Positions 1 to 7,931 of a stretch of DNA of 59,111 nucleotides are shown here, in pieces (within the stretch, counting starts at the first letter, position 1; each line of letters begins with the position of its first letter). This DNA is from an uncultured Lachnospiraceae bacterium (GTDB lineage: Bacteria; Bacillota; Clostridia; Lachnospirales; Lachnospiraceae), in contig CANPIM010000014.1 in assembly GCA_947574135.1 (NCBI GenBank), forward strand, positions 1-59,111, read 5' to 3'. The position numbers and the translations under genes are program-made. The notes beneath the pieces are model-generated. The model ran no database searches, was not told the origin of the DNA, and worked only from the letters and a program-made list of their open reading frames with translations.

Positions 1-800
1 CGCTCCTCCAGAGTTTCAATATCCTTGGGCGGACGGTCGCTTGAAATGATAATCTGCTTGTCCGCATTGTGAAGGGTGTTAAAGGTGTGAAAGAATTCCT
101 CCTGGGTACTCTCCTTTCCAATCAGAAACTGCACATCGTCAATGAGAAGTACATCGATATTCCGATATTTTTCCCGAAATTGGGCCATGCCATAGCGATC
201 ACCGGCCCGGAGGGTTTCGATAAGCTCATTGGTAAAGTATTCGGAGGTCACATAGAGCACCTTCATACCGGAATCTTCTTTTAAGATATAGTTTGCAATG
301 GAGTGCATGAGATGGGTTTTTCCAAGTCCCACGCCTCCGTGGAGAAACAGAGGATTGTATACCTTTCCCGGGGTTTCCGCCACAGCCAGGGCAGCGGCGT
401 GGGCAAACTTATTGTTGTTTCCAACCACAAAGGAGTCAAAGGTATATTTAGGGTTAATGTTGCTTTTTTCCAGAAGAAGATTGGAGACCTCTGTTCCGGA
501 GACCTTCCGGGAAACAGTAGGATTCTCCTTATTAAGGCGGCTTGCTTCATCCTTGGTGATAAATACCACCTCATACTCCTCCCCCGTAAATTCCGCAATG
601 GCCACAAAAATGGGCATCTGGAATTTTGAGGTAATATAGTCAATGGCCTTGTCGATGGGCACAATGATTCTTACCACATGGTCCCGTATATCATGTACCA
701 CAAGGGGCTGCAGCCATGTTTTAAAGGAAACATTGGTAAGCTCATGTTCCTTTCGCACATGCTCCAGGATCTCGTCCCATTTTTCTAAAATGATTTCCAT
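1..800 (-). CDS. dnaA: DnaA, chromosomal replication initiator (3' end outside window)
   Basis: Replication initiator that binds DnaA boxes at oriC and melts the DNA with ATP. The visible part is the first 266 residues: N-terminal domain I (about 1-85, with the [13 protein letters not shown] stretch), a linker, and most of the AAA+ domain, with Walker A GGVGLGKT at 155-162, Walker B LLIDD at 218-222 and the sensor I segment IIISSDRPP near 250-258. The window edge removes the rest of the AAA+ domain and the DNA-binding domain IV. The ATG at 798-800 is chosen because a GGAG ribosome binding site lies about 9 bases upstream. It diverges from rpmH across 282 bp, the usual arrangement at firmicute origins. 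No ORF of full length is visible because the gene is cut. Confidence 0.97.
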   Translation of the reverse strand, partial: MEIILEKWDEILEHVRKEHELTNVSFKTWLQPLVVHDIRDHVVRIIVPIDKAIDYITSKFQMPIFVAIAEFTGEEYEVVFITKDEASRLNKENPTVSRKVSGTEVSNLLLEKSNINPKYTFDSFVVGNNNKFAHAAALAVAETPGKVYNPLFLHGGVGLGKTHLMHSIANYILKEDSGMKVLYVTSEYFTNELIETLRAGDRYGMAQFREKYRNIDVLLIDDVQFLIGKESTQEEFFHTFNTLHNADKQIIISSDRPPKDIETLEE

Positions 801-869
801 ACTGTAGTCTCCAATTTCTTAAAAAAATAATATGATATGCAAAACCGCACAATTTCCCTTATACCTTAT

Positions 870-875
870 ATTATA
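870..875 (-). promoter_or_regulatory. Probable dnaA promoter, extended -10
   Basis: On the minus strand a perfect TATAAT is preceded by TGT (extended -10 pattern TGnTATAAT). Only a poorly spaced TTGCCT is available as a -35. It lies about 70 bases upstream of the dnaA start. Confidence 0.5.
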
Positions 876-1017
876 ACAAATTGAAAATTCAGGCAATAGG
901 GAAATTTCCTTTCTTTCAGACCTCTTTCAGAATTTGCTTTTTTTTCGCGGTTTGAAAATTAAAATAAATCAAATTTGAAAAAGATTCCAGGTTATCCAAG
1001 TTATTATGGAAAATTGC

Positions 1018-1046
1018 TTGACTTCAAGGGCTTTTCCGCATATAAT
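1018..1046 (+). promoter_or_regulatory. rpmH promoter, sigma-A type
   Basis: TTGACT (1018-1023), 17-bp spacer, perfect TATAAT (1041-1046). It sits about 37 bases upstream of the rpmH start codon and is one of the best vegetative promoters in the window, as expected for a ribosomal protein operon. Confidence 0.85.
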
Positions 1047-1082
1047 TGGAATGATATCTGCGAAAAAGGAGGTGGAAACACA

Positions 1083-1217
1083 ATGAAAATGACATTCCAG
1101 CCAAAAAAGCGTTCCAGAGCAAAGGTTCATGGATTCAGAGCAAGAATGAGCACTGCCGGCGGAAGAAAGGTACTGGCTGCCAGAAGATTAAAGGGAAGAA
1201 AGAAGTTGTCAGCTTAG
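1083..1217 (+). CDS. rpmH: Ribosomal protein L34
   Basis: Small basic protein of the large ribosomal subunit, 44 residues, the normal length for L34. It starts [18 protein letters not shown] and ends in a lysine/arginine-rich tail, both typical of the family. A longer in-frame reading from position 975 exists, but the ATG at 1083 has a strong AAGGAGGTG ribosome binding site at 1066-1074, lies downstream of the promoter, and yields exactly the family length. It heads the rpmH-rnpA-yidD-yidC-jag operon; a terminator-like hairpin immediately after it probably limits read-through, so that L34 is made in excess over RnpA. Confidence 0.97.
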   Translation: MKMTFQPKKRSRAKVHGFRARMSTAGGRKVLAARRLKGRKKLSA

Positions 1218-1239
1218 GCCGCATATATGTGGCCTTTTT
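1217..1239 (+). terminator. Partial terminator between rpmH and rnpA
   Basis: Inverted repeat GGCCGCA-TATA-TGTGGCC (7-bp stem with one G-T pair, 1217-1234) followed by TTTTT. It begins at the last base of the rpmH stop codon and lies only 22 bases before rnpA, so it is probably an attenuator rather than an operon end. Confidence 0.7.
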
Positions 1240-1260
1240 CCTTAATAAGAGGAAAAGAAC

Positions 1261-1602
1261 ATGGAGTATTCAGAGTCATTAAAGAAGAACCGGGATTTCC
1301 AGATTATATATAAGGAAGGGAAATCTTTTGCCAACCGGTATCTGGTATTATATGTAAGAGAAAATGGCTTACAAAAAAATCGATTGGGAATTTCTGTCAG
1401 TAAAAAGGTAGGAAACAGCATTGTCAGACACCGGTTAACCAGATTGATTCGGGAGAGCTATCGGCTACAGGAAGCCATGTTTAATAGTGGTTTAGACATG
1501 GTAGTCATTGCCAGAGCCAGTGCAAAGGGAAAGGGTTATCAGGAGATTAGCAGCGCATTGATGCATCTGGGCAAGCTTCACGGGGTTTTAAAAAGGGTAT
1601 GA
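1261..1602 (+). CDS. rnpA: Ribonuclease P protein component
   Basis: Protein subunit of RNase P, which helps the catalytic RNA remove 5' leaders from tRNA precursors. 113 residues, the usual size. The family's basic signature is visible in the middle (KKVGNSIVRHRLTRLIRESYR begins near residue 48), corresponding to the RNR motif of the RNA-binding cleft. It lies 43 bp after rpmH, with GAGGAAAAG-like ribosome binding sequence before the ATG. Its stop codon overlaps the start of the next gene (ATGA), so rnpA and yidD are translationally coupled. Confidence 0.96.
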   Translation: MEYSESLKKNRDFQIIYKEGKSFANRYLVLYVRENGLQKNRLGISVSKKVGNSIVRHRLTRLIRESYRLQEAMFNSGLDMVVIARASAKGKGYQEISSALMHLGKLHGVLKRV

Positions 1603-1808
1603 AAGTAATATTGATCCGCATGATCCAATTTTATCAAAAATATGTGTCCCCTATGAAAAGTACGAAATGTCCTTATATTCCCAGCTGCTCCCAATATGGG
1701 CTGGAGGCCATCCAGAAATATGGGGCCATTAGGGGTAGCCTTTTGGCCTGCTGGAGGATTTTAAGGTGCAATCCATTTTCAAAGGGTGGGTATGACCCTG
1801 TACCGTAG
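1599..1808 (+). CDS. yidD: Membrane protein insertion efficiency factor YidD
   Basis: Small inner-face membrane-associated protein (69 residues) that assists YidC-dependent insertion. Family features seen: an amphipathic N-terminus, the CPYIPSCSQYGLEAI cysteine motif around residues 25-38, a second cysteine in the ACWRILRCNPFSKGGYDPVP end. The ATG overlaps the rnpA stop codon. It is placed directly before yidC, as in most bacteria. Confidence 0.95.
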   Translation: MKVILIRMIQFYQKYVSPMKSTKCPYIPSCSQYGLEAIQKYGAIRGSLLACWRILRCNPFSKGGYDPVP

Positions 1809-1851
1809 GAAAAAGTAAAGAAGTCCATAGCGAAATAAGGAGGACATTTCA

Positions 1852-3120
1852 TTGCCAGTGATGTTTTTAACACAGAATACAACGTTTATTATCGGACCCA
1901 TATCTCAGCTTTTAGGCCTGCTGATGAACATAATTTTTGAATTTTTAAATGCCTTGGGAGTGCCCAGCATCGGACTTTCCATTATTTTGTTTACCATTGT
2001 CATCTATATGCTGATGTTGCCTTTAACGATAAAGCAGCAGAAGTTTTCCAAGATGTCGGCCAAGATGAACCCGGAAATTCAGGCTGTCCAGAAGAAATAT
2101 AAGGGAAAACAGGATCAGGTTTCCATGATGAAGATGAAGGAGGAGACCGACGCCATCTATGCCAAGTATGGCACCTCTCCCACTGGTACCTGTCTGCCTA
2201 TGCTGATTCAGCTGCCCATTCTGTTTGCTCTCTACCGGGTGATCTATGCCATTCCGGCCTATATTGACAAGGTAAAGGCGGCCTTTTATCCCCTGGTTAC
2301 CAATATTATGAGCAACAAGGCGGCTGTAGAGTTTATACAGGGGACAGACAGTGCCAAGCAATTTGTAAAGCAGGATTTTGCGCTGGAAAATACCATCATT
2401 GACGTGTTGAATAAATTCTCTGTGGCTGAGTGGAGCGATCTGGCGGACAAGTTTCCGGATTTGGGCGGATCCATTGAAACTACCCAGAGTACTCTGAATC
2501 ATTTCAACAATTTTCTTGGATTAAACATTGCAGAGACTCCCTGGCATATGCTTATGAGCGGAATTCAGGCAGGAGCTGTGCTGATTATTATCGGAGCCTT
2601 GATTATTCCTGTTTTATCCGGCCTCAGCCAGTGGATCAGCGTAAAGCTTATGGCGCAGCCGGAGCTGACGGCCAACAATAATAATGGCAATGATATGGCC
2701 AGCAGCATGGCCAGCTCCATGAAAATGATGAATACCATGATGCCCCTCATGTCCATTTATTTCTGCTTTATTCTTCCTGCAGGTATGGGTATTTACTGGG
2801 TGATCAGCGCCGTTGTCCGTACAGCTCAGCAGCTGGTGATTAATAAAAAGCTGGGCAAGCTTGACATTGAGGAAGAGATCAAAAAGAATATGGAAAATTA
2901 TAACCGCAAACGGGAAAAGAAAGGGCTTCCTCCCCAGAAGCTTTCCAATGCGGCCAGAATGAATACAAGAAGTGTACAAAAGGACGAGATTTCCGAAGAG
3001 GACAGACAGGAAAAAATCAAGAAGTCTACAGAGTATTATAACAAAGGAGCTGCAAAACCGGGAAGCCTTGCAGCCAAGGCCAGGATGGTCGAGCAGTACA
3101 ATGAGAAAAATAAAAAATAG
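1852..3120 (+). CDS. yidC: Membrane protein insertase YidC/SpoIIIJ family
   Basis: Insertase that places proteins into the cytoplasmic membrane, alone or with Sec. 422 residues counted from a TTG start at 1852, which lies 7 bases after an AAGGAGGA site; the ATG at 1861 is the alternative. Membrane segments are seen near residues 38-58, 120-140 and 240-262, with another around 300-322, and a long charged C-terminal tail (from about 340) suited to ribosome contact. It lacks the large periplasmic domain of proteobacterial YidC but carries an extended loop (about 140-235) of unknown use. The groove arginine conserved in many YidC proteins appears replaced by Tyr52 (see findings). Followed at 12 bp by jag. 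Confidence 0.93.
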   Translation: MPVMFLTQNTTFIIGPISQLLGLLMNIIFEFLNALGVPSIGLSIILFTIVIYMLMLPLTIKQQKFSKMSAKMNPEIQAVQKKYKGKQDQVSMMKMKEETDAIYAKYGTSPTGTCLPMLIQLPILFALYRVIYAIPAYIDKVKAAFYPLVTNIMSNKAAVEFIQGTDSAKQFVKQDFALENTIIDVLNKFSVAEWSDLADKFPDLGGSIETTQSTLNHFNNFLGLNIAETPWHMLMSGIQAGAVLIIIGALIIPVLSGLSQWISVKLMAQPELTANNNNGNDMASSMASSMKMMNTMMPLMSIYFCFILPAGMGIYWVISAVVRTAQQLVINKKLGKLDIEEEIKKNMENYNRKREKKGLPPQKLSNAARMNTRSVQKDEISEEDRQEKIKKSTEYYNKGAAKPGSLAAKARMVEQYNEKNKK

Positions 3121-3132
3121 GGGGGTTTTCAA

Positions 3133-4098
3133 ATGGAATGGGAAAAATTTTCCGCAAAGACCGTGGACGATGCTGTATTGGAAGCAGCAATTAAGCTAGG
3201 AACAACCAGAGATAATATTGAATATGAAGTTGTTTTCCATGGAAGCTCCGGATTTTTGGGAATCGGCAGCAAGGATGCTGTCATCAATGCCCGTGTAAAG
3301 GAAGAAGAAGAGGACATTTTGGAGGAGATCAAGCAGGATCTTAAGCTTGACAAGCCCTTGGAAAAGAGACCGGAGCGCAGGCCGGAAAAGAAATTTGAGA
3401 AAAAGCCGGAAAAGAAGGTGGAAAAGCAGGAGCCGAAAAAGCCGGCCTTTGAGGAGAAGGTGCAGCAAAGGGAAACATCAACAGTGGCTTTTGAGGAGGC
3501 TGAGGAAAAGCAGACAAAGCCTGTGGAGAAGGAGCCGGCGAAGCCAAAGACTCCCCTGGAGGATCAGGGTTTTGATCAGGTGGAGGAGTTTCTCAAAAAG
3601 GTGTTTGCCGCTATGGATTTGGAGGTGGATCTTCGTGTTTCTGCCAACAAAGAAGAACGGGAAATCAGCGTGGAGCTCAACGGCCAGGATATGGGCGTTT
3701 TGATTGGAAAGCGGGGACAGACATTGGATTCTCTCCAGTATCTTACCAGCCTGGTGGCTAACAAGGATACCAATGAGTATATTCGGGTGAAGGTGGATAC
3801 GGAGAATTACAGGGAGAGAAGAAAGGAAACTCTGGAGAATCTGGCAAAGAATATTTCCTTTAAGGTAAAGAGAACCAGAAAGCCGGTAACCTTAGAGCCC
3901 ATGAATCCCTATGAGAGAAGAGTGATTCATTCCGCCCTTCAGAATGATAAATTCGTTTCTACCCACAGCGAGGGAGAGGAGCCGTATCGCCATGTGGTTG
4001 TCACCCTAAAGGAAGGTGTAAAGGTAGACAACTACAACAATAAGAGAAGAAATAATTATAATCGAAACAGAAATAATCACAGGAGAAGGGAGCGCTAA
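3133..4098 (+). CDS. jag: Jag/KhpB-type RNA-binding protein
   Basis: RNA-binding protein of the Jag (KhpB/EloR) family, usually paired with YidC and linked to cell elongation in relatives. 321 residues. Order of domains: Jag-N (about 1-50, SAKTVDDAVLEAAIKLG), a long lysine/glutamate/proline-rich linker (about 58-145), a KH domain with GKRG at 192-195, and an R3H domain with the R262-x3-H266 motif, then a basic asparagine/arginine tail (RNNYNRNRNNHRRRER). The low-complexity linker is longer than the folded domains on each side. Start ATG at 3133 follows GGGGGTTTTC. A terminator hairpin overlaps its stop codon. Confidence 0.93.
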   Translation: MEWEKFSAKTVDDAVLEAAIKLGTTRDNIEYEVVFHGSSGFLGIGSKDAVINARVKEEEEDILEEIKQDLKLDKPLEKRPERRPEKKFEKKPEKKVEKQEPKKPAFEEKVQQRETSTVAFEEAEEKQTKPVEKEPAKPKTPLEDQGFDQVEEFLKKVFAAMDLEVDLRVSANKEEREISVELNGQDMGVLIGKRGQTLDSLQYLTSLVANKDTNEYIRVKVDTENYRERRKETLENLAKNISFKVKRTRKPVTLEPMNPYERRVIHSALQNDKFVSTHSEGEEPYRHVVVTLKEGVKVDNYNNKRRNNYNRNRNNHRRRER

Positions 4099-4115
4099 GA
4101 GCGCTCTCTTTTTTT
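4088..4115 (+). terminator. Terminator overlapping the jag stop codon
   Basis: GGGAGCGC-TAAGA-GCGCTCTC (8-bp stem with one G-T pair) followed by TTTTTTT. The loop contains the jag stop TAA. It ends the rpmH-jag unit or reduces transcription into mnmE, whose start is only 18 bases further. Confidence 0.85.
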
Positions 4116-4133
4116 CCATTTGGAGGGATAGAG

Positions 4134-5510
4134 ATGTCACAGGATACCATTGCAGCCATAGCAACAGCCATGGGCGGCTCCGGAATCGGAATCGTTCGCA
4201 TCAGCGGGCCAGAAGCCTTTTCCATTGCAGAAAAAATGTTTCGTCCAAAGAAGGAAAACAAGCAGTTGTCCCGGGAAGCAACCTATACCATGCATTACGG
4301 CACTGTGTGGGATGAGGAGGAAATGCTGGATGAGGGGCTGCTTCTCCTTATGCGGGGGCCCCACAGCTATACGGCGGAGGATACGGTGGAAATTGACTGT
4401 CATGGGGGCGTTCTTCTTATGCGGCGAATTTTGGAGACAGCGCTGAAAAGGGGCGCCCGCCTGGCCGAGCCGGGAGAATTTACCAAGCGTGCCTTTTTAA
4501 ACGGGAGAATCGATCTGTCCCAGGCAGAGGCTGTAATGGATTTGATTGAGGCAGAAAATGAGACAGCCCGAAAGAGTGCGCTTTCCAAGCTTCGGGGATC
4601 TCTGCAGAAGAAAATCGGGGAGCTTCGGAGGGCTATTTTACAGGAGATGGCTTTTATCGAGGCGGCTCTGGATGACCCGGAGCATATAAGTCTGGAGGAG
4701 TATCCCGGGAAGCTTGAGATCCTGACAAAAAATTGGTTGGAAGAAGTAAAAAAAATGTTGCTCTCCCATGAAAATGGACGTATGCTGAAGGAGGGTGTGA
4801 AAACTGTAATTGTGGGAAAGCCCAATGCAGGAAAATCCTCTCTTTTAAATGTGCTTTTGGGGGAGGAGCGGGCTATTGTGACAGAGGTGGCCGGCACTAC
4901 CCGGGATGTGCTGGAGGAGCATATGCAGCTTGGGGGCATTCATCTCAATATTCTGGACACGGCAGGAATCCGTTCCACAGAGGATCAGGTGGAACGCATT
5001 GGGGTATCCCGGGCCATGGAGCATGTGAAGGATGCGGATCTGGTTCTCTATGTGGTGGATTCCTCCGTACCTCTCACAGGGGAGGATGAGATGATTATGG
5101 ATCTCCTGGAGGGAAAAAAGACAATCGTGCTCTTAAATAAGTCGGATTTGACGGGAATCGTCACAAAGGAGCAGATGGAGGCGCGTTTGCGTCAGCCCGT
5201 ATTGTCCATCTCTGCCAGGGAGGAGCAGGGGCTGGAGGAGCTGGAGAGGCTGGTCAAGGAGTTATTTTTTCAGGGGGAGATTTCCTTTCAGGATGAAATT
5301 CTGATTACCAGTCTGCGTCAGAAAAAGCTTTTGGAGGAGACCAGGGAGAGTCTTAAACTTGTATTGGAAAGTATTTCCAATTTTATGCCGGAGGATTTTT
5401 ATTCCATTGATCTCATGAATGCCTATGCTTCCCTGGGAAAGATTCTTGGGGAGGAAGTGGAGGAGGATCTGGTAAATGAAATCTTTGGAAAATTTTGTCT
5501 GGGAAAATAA
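4134..5510 (+). CDS. mnmE: tRNA-5-carboxymethylaminomethyl-uridine GTPase MnmE
   Basis: GTPase that works with MnmG to install cmnm5 at U34 of certain tRNAs. 458 residues, normal length. The N-terminal folate-binding domain (about 1-120) is followed by helical segments that flank a G domain with P-loop GKPNAGKS at 228-235, DTAG near 275 and NKSD near 340. The C-terminal CLGK places the catalytic cysteine at residue 455, as in the family's CIGK end. The ATG at 4134 follows a TGGAGGGA ribosome binding site. mnmG follows at 25 bp. Confidence 0.97.
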   Translation: MSQDTIAAIATAMGGSGIGIVRISGPEAFSIAEKMFRPKKENKQLSREATYTMHYGTVWDEEEMLDEGLLLLMRGPHSYTAEDTVEIDCHGGVLLMRRILETALKRGARLAEPGEFTKRAFLNGRIDLSQAEAVMDLIEAENETARKSALSKLRGSLQKKIGELRRAILQEMAFIEAALDDPEHISLEEYPGKLEILTKNWLEEVKKMLLSHENGRMLKEGVKTVIVGKPNAGKSSLLNVLLGEERAIVTEVAGTTRDVLEEHMQLGGIHLNILDTAGIRSTEDQVERIGVSRAMEHVKDADLVLYVVDSSVPLTGEDEMIMDLLEGKKTIVLLNKSDLTGIVTKEQMEARLRQPVLSISAREEQGLEELERLVKELFFQGEISFQDEILITSLRQKKLLEETRESLKLVLESISNFMPEDFYSIDLMNAYASLGKILGEEVEEDLVNEIFGKFCLGK

Positions 5511-5535
5511 AAAAGGATTGTAATGAGGATAGGAC

Positions 5536-7428
5536 ATGCGTACAGGATATGAGGAGACTTGCGATGCAGTAGTGGTTGGGGCAGGACATGCGGGCTGTGA
5601 GGCGGCCCTGGCCTGTGCCCGTCTGGGGCTGGAGACAGTGATATTTACGGTGAGCGTGGACAGCATTGCCCTGATGCCCTGCAACCCCAATATTGGCGGT
5701 ACCTCGAAGGGACATTTGGTCCGGGAGGTGGATGCCCTGGGGGGCGAGATGGGAAAAAATATTGATCGGACCTTTATTCAGTCAAAGATGCTGAATCTGT
5801 CCAAGGGGCCGGCGGTCCATTCTCTCCGGGCTCAGGCAGACAAGGCAGAGTATAGCCGAAGCATGCGAAGGGTTTTGGAAAATACGGATCATCTCTCCAT
5901 TGTTCAGGGAGAAGTGACGGAAATTCTCACAGAGGACCTGGAGGATGGAAGAAGGGTGACGGGGGTGAAAACCTATTCCGGAGCCTGCTATTATGCCAAG
6001 ACGGTGATTCTGTGTACGGGAACCTATCTGCGAGCCCGCTGTATTTACGGGGATGTGAGTAATCATACGGGACCTAACGGGCTTCAGGCCGCCAATCATC
6101 TCACAGATTCTCTAAAGGGTCTGGGAATAGAGATGCTTCGCTTTAAGACCGGCACGCCGGCCCGGATTGATAAACGCTCCATTGATTTTAGTAAGATGGA
6201 GGAGCAGGTGGGAGATGAGCGGGTGGTTCCCTTTTCCTTTACCACGGATCCCGAGAGCGTGCAGATTGACCAGGTTTCCTGCTGGCTTACCTACACCAAT
6301 GAGAAAACCCATGAGATAATCCGAGAGAATCTGGATCGGTCTCCACTGTATTCCGGCGTGATAGAGGGAACCGGGCCCCGATACTGTCCGTCTATCGAGG
6401 ACAAGGTGGTAAAGTTTGCGGACAAAAGCCGTCACCAGGTGTTTATTGAGCCCGAGGGGCTTTTCACCAATGAAATGTATGTGGGAGGCATGTCCAGCTC
6501 TCTGCCGGAGGATGTGCAGCACGCCATGTATTCCTCTGTGGCCGGTTTGGAGCATGTGAAAATCGTGCGCAATGCCTATGCCATTGAATATGACTGCATC
6601 GATCCCAGGCAGCTAAAGGCTACTCTGGAATTTAAGGACATAAGGGGTCTCTTTAGCGGCGGTCAGTTTAACGGAAGCTCCGGCTACGAGGAGGCGGCGG
6701 CGCAGGGATTGGTGGCAGGCATCAACGGAGCCCGGTATGTGCTGGGAAAATCTCCTCTCCTTTTGGATCGATCCCAGGCCTATATAGGAGTGTTAATCGA
6801 CGATCTGGTTACCAAGGAAAACCGGGAGCCTTACCGGATGATGACCTCCCGGGCGGAATACCGGCTATTGCTAAGGCAGGATAACGCAGATCTTCGCCTT
6901 ACGGGAATCGGCTATGAGATGGGCCTGATTTCCAGGGAGCGGTATGCACATGTGCTGGAGAAGGAACGGCTCATTGCTTCTGAGATCAAGCGGGTGGAAA
7001 GGGTTTATGTAGGAACCTCCCCCAAGGTTCAGGCATTTTTAGAGGCTCATAAGAGCACGCTGTTAAAATCCGGGACAAATCTGGGTGAGCTGATCCGCCG
7101 GCCGGAGCTCTCCTATGATTTGCTGGAGGAGATTGACGAGGATCGCCCTTCCCTTTCCCCGGAGGTGCGGGAACAGGTGAATATTCATCTCAAATATGAG
7201 GGATACATTAAGAGGCAAAAGAAACAGGCGGAGCAGTTTCGAAAGCTGGAGGAAAAGCGGATCCCGGAAAATCTGGATTATGACAGGGTGGAGAGCCTGC
7301 GCATAGAGGCCCGGCAGAAGCTTAAACAATACAGACCTGCTTCCATTGGCCAGGCCTCCCGGATTTCCGGTGTTTCCCCGGCAGATGTTTCTGTGCTTTT
7401 GGTTTATCTGGAGAGCCGAAGGAAATAG
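5536..7428 (+). CDS. mnmG: tRNA uridine 5-carboxymethylaminomethyl modification enzyme MnmG
   Basis: FAD-dependent partner of MnmE (also called GidA). 630 residues, normal length. A dinucleotide-binding motif [12 protein letters not shown] is near residues 13-24, and the family signature PCNPNIGG follows at about 50-57; the [10 protein letters not shown] and [16 protein letters not shown] stretches are also typical. The C-terminal helical domain that contacts MnmE and tRNA is complete. It is normally followed directly by rsmG, but here two extra genes intervene. Confidence 0.97.
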   Translation: MRTGYEETCDAVVVGAGHAGCEAALACARLGLETVIFTVSVDSIALMPCNPNIGGTSKGHLVREVDALGGEMGKNIDRTFIQSKMLNLSKGPAVHSLRAQADKAEYSRSMRRVLENTDHLSIVQGEVTEILTEDLEDGRRVTGVKTYSGACYYAKTVILCTGTYLRARCIYGDVSNHTGPNGLQAANHLTDSLKGLGIEMLRFKTGTPARIDKRSIDFSKMEEQVGDERVVPFSFTTDPESVQIDQVSCWLTYTNEKTHEIIRENLDRSPLYSGVIEGTGPRYCPSIEDKVVKFADKSRHQVFIEPEGLFTNEMYVGGMSSSLPEDVQHAMYSSVAGLEHVKIVRNAYAIEYDCIDPRQLKATLEFKDIRGLFSGGQFNGSSGYEEAAAQGLVAGINGARYVLGKSPLLLDRSQAYIGVLIDDLVTKENREPYRMMTSRAEYRLLLRQDNADLRLTGIGYEMGLISRERYAHVLEKERLIASEIKRVERVYVGTSPKVQAFLEAHKSTLLKSGTNLGELIRRPELSYDLLEEIDEDRPSLSPEVREQVNIHLKYEGYIKRQKKQAEQFRKLEEKRIPENLDYDRVESLRIEARQKLKQYRPASIGQASRISGVSPADVSVLLVYLESRRK

Positions 7429-7431
7429 AAA

Positions 7432-7440
7432 TGTTATAAT
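7432..7440 (+). promoter_or_regulatory. Candidate extended -10 promoter for the inserted gene pair
   Basis: TGT followed by a perfect TATAAT (7435-7440), 3 bases after the mnmG stop codon and about 44 bases before the next gene. No convincing -35 hexamer is at the right distance, so this would depend on the extended -10 element. Confidence 0.45.
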
Positions 7441-7483
7441 GTGTTGCAATTTTTAAAAAATATTTGGTATGGGGGACGGATTT

Positions 7484-7930
7484 ATGAGGCTTAAGGTGCA
7501 GGTAAAGCAGATGGGAAAGAGAAAAAATTCCGTGGGGGAGACCATCTGTGAGATTCAGGGAAGTCCGGGTACAGTTGGCGAGCTGATCCTGGCGGTAGTG
7601 GCCTCTCAGGTAGAGGAATATAACCGGCGGCTGGAAGCATGTCTGCATACAGAGGAGGGGGATCTGCCAAAGCTACTTCCTTATCTCACCAGGGAGGAAA
7701 TTGCGGATAAGGCTGAGTCCGGAAAGGTAAGCTTTGGATTTACCTATGGGGAGAAACCGGCGGATTTGCAGAAGGCCCAGGAAAATGCTCTTCAGTCCTT
7801 TGCAGACGGAATTTACAGGATTTTTGTAGACGGAAGGCCTTTGGAGGATCTGGAGGAGGAGATTTGGGTGACAGAGGATCAGGTGTTTACCTTTGTACGG
7901 TTGGCAATGCTCACAGGGAGGATGTGGTAA
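7484..7930 (+). CDS. Uncharacterised 148-aa protein, partner of the DUF4132 gene
   Basis: I do not recognise this protein. It is soluble, acidic and has no membrane segment or signal peptide. A GKRKNSVGETICEI stretch near the start and a glutamate-rich middle are visible; the end (VTEDQVFTFVRLAMLTGRMW) looks like an amphipathic helix. The ATG at 7484 is preferred to the one at 7469 because the only ribosome binding site, GGGGGA (7471-7476), lies 7 bases before it. Its stop is 1 base before the start of the giant DUF4132 gene, so the two are almost certainly translated together and may act as a pair. It belongs to neither mnmG nor rsmG function. Confidence 0.8.
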   Translation: MRLKVQVKQMGKRKNSVGETICEIQGSPGTVGELILAVVASQVEEYNRRLEACLHTEEGDLPKLLPYLTREEIADKAESGKVSFGFTYGEKPADLQKAQENALQSFADGIYRIFVDGRPLEDLEEEIWVTEDQVFTFVRLAMLTGRMW

Positions 7931-7931
7931 G

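Larger units (their letters stand above)
801..1082. other. Divergent dnaA/rpmH intergenic region, AT-rich, possible origin flank
   Basis: 282 bp between divergent genes, strongly AT-rich. It holds the promoters of dnaA and rpmH, a small palindrome TCAAATTTGA (969-978) and one DnaA-box-like nonamer TTATCCAAG (992-1000, 7 of 9 matches to TTATCCACA). I found no cluster of DnaA boxes here, so if oriC is nearby its boxes are probably mainly in the dnaA-dnaN gap, outside the window. Confidence 0.6.
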
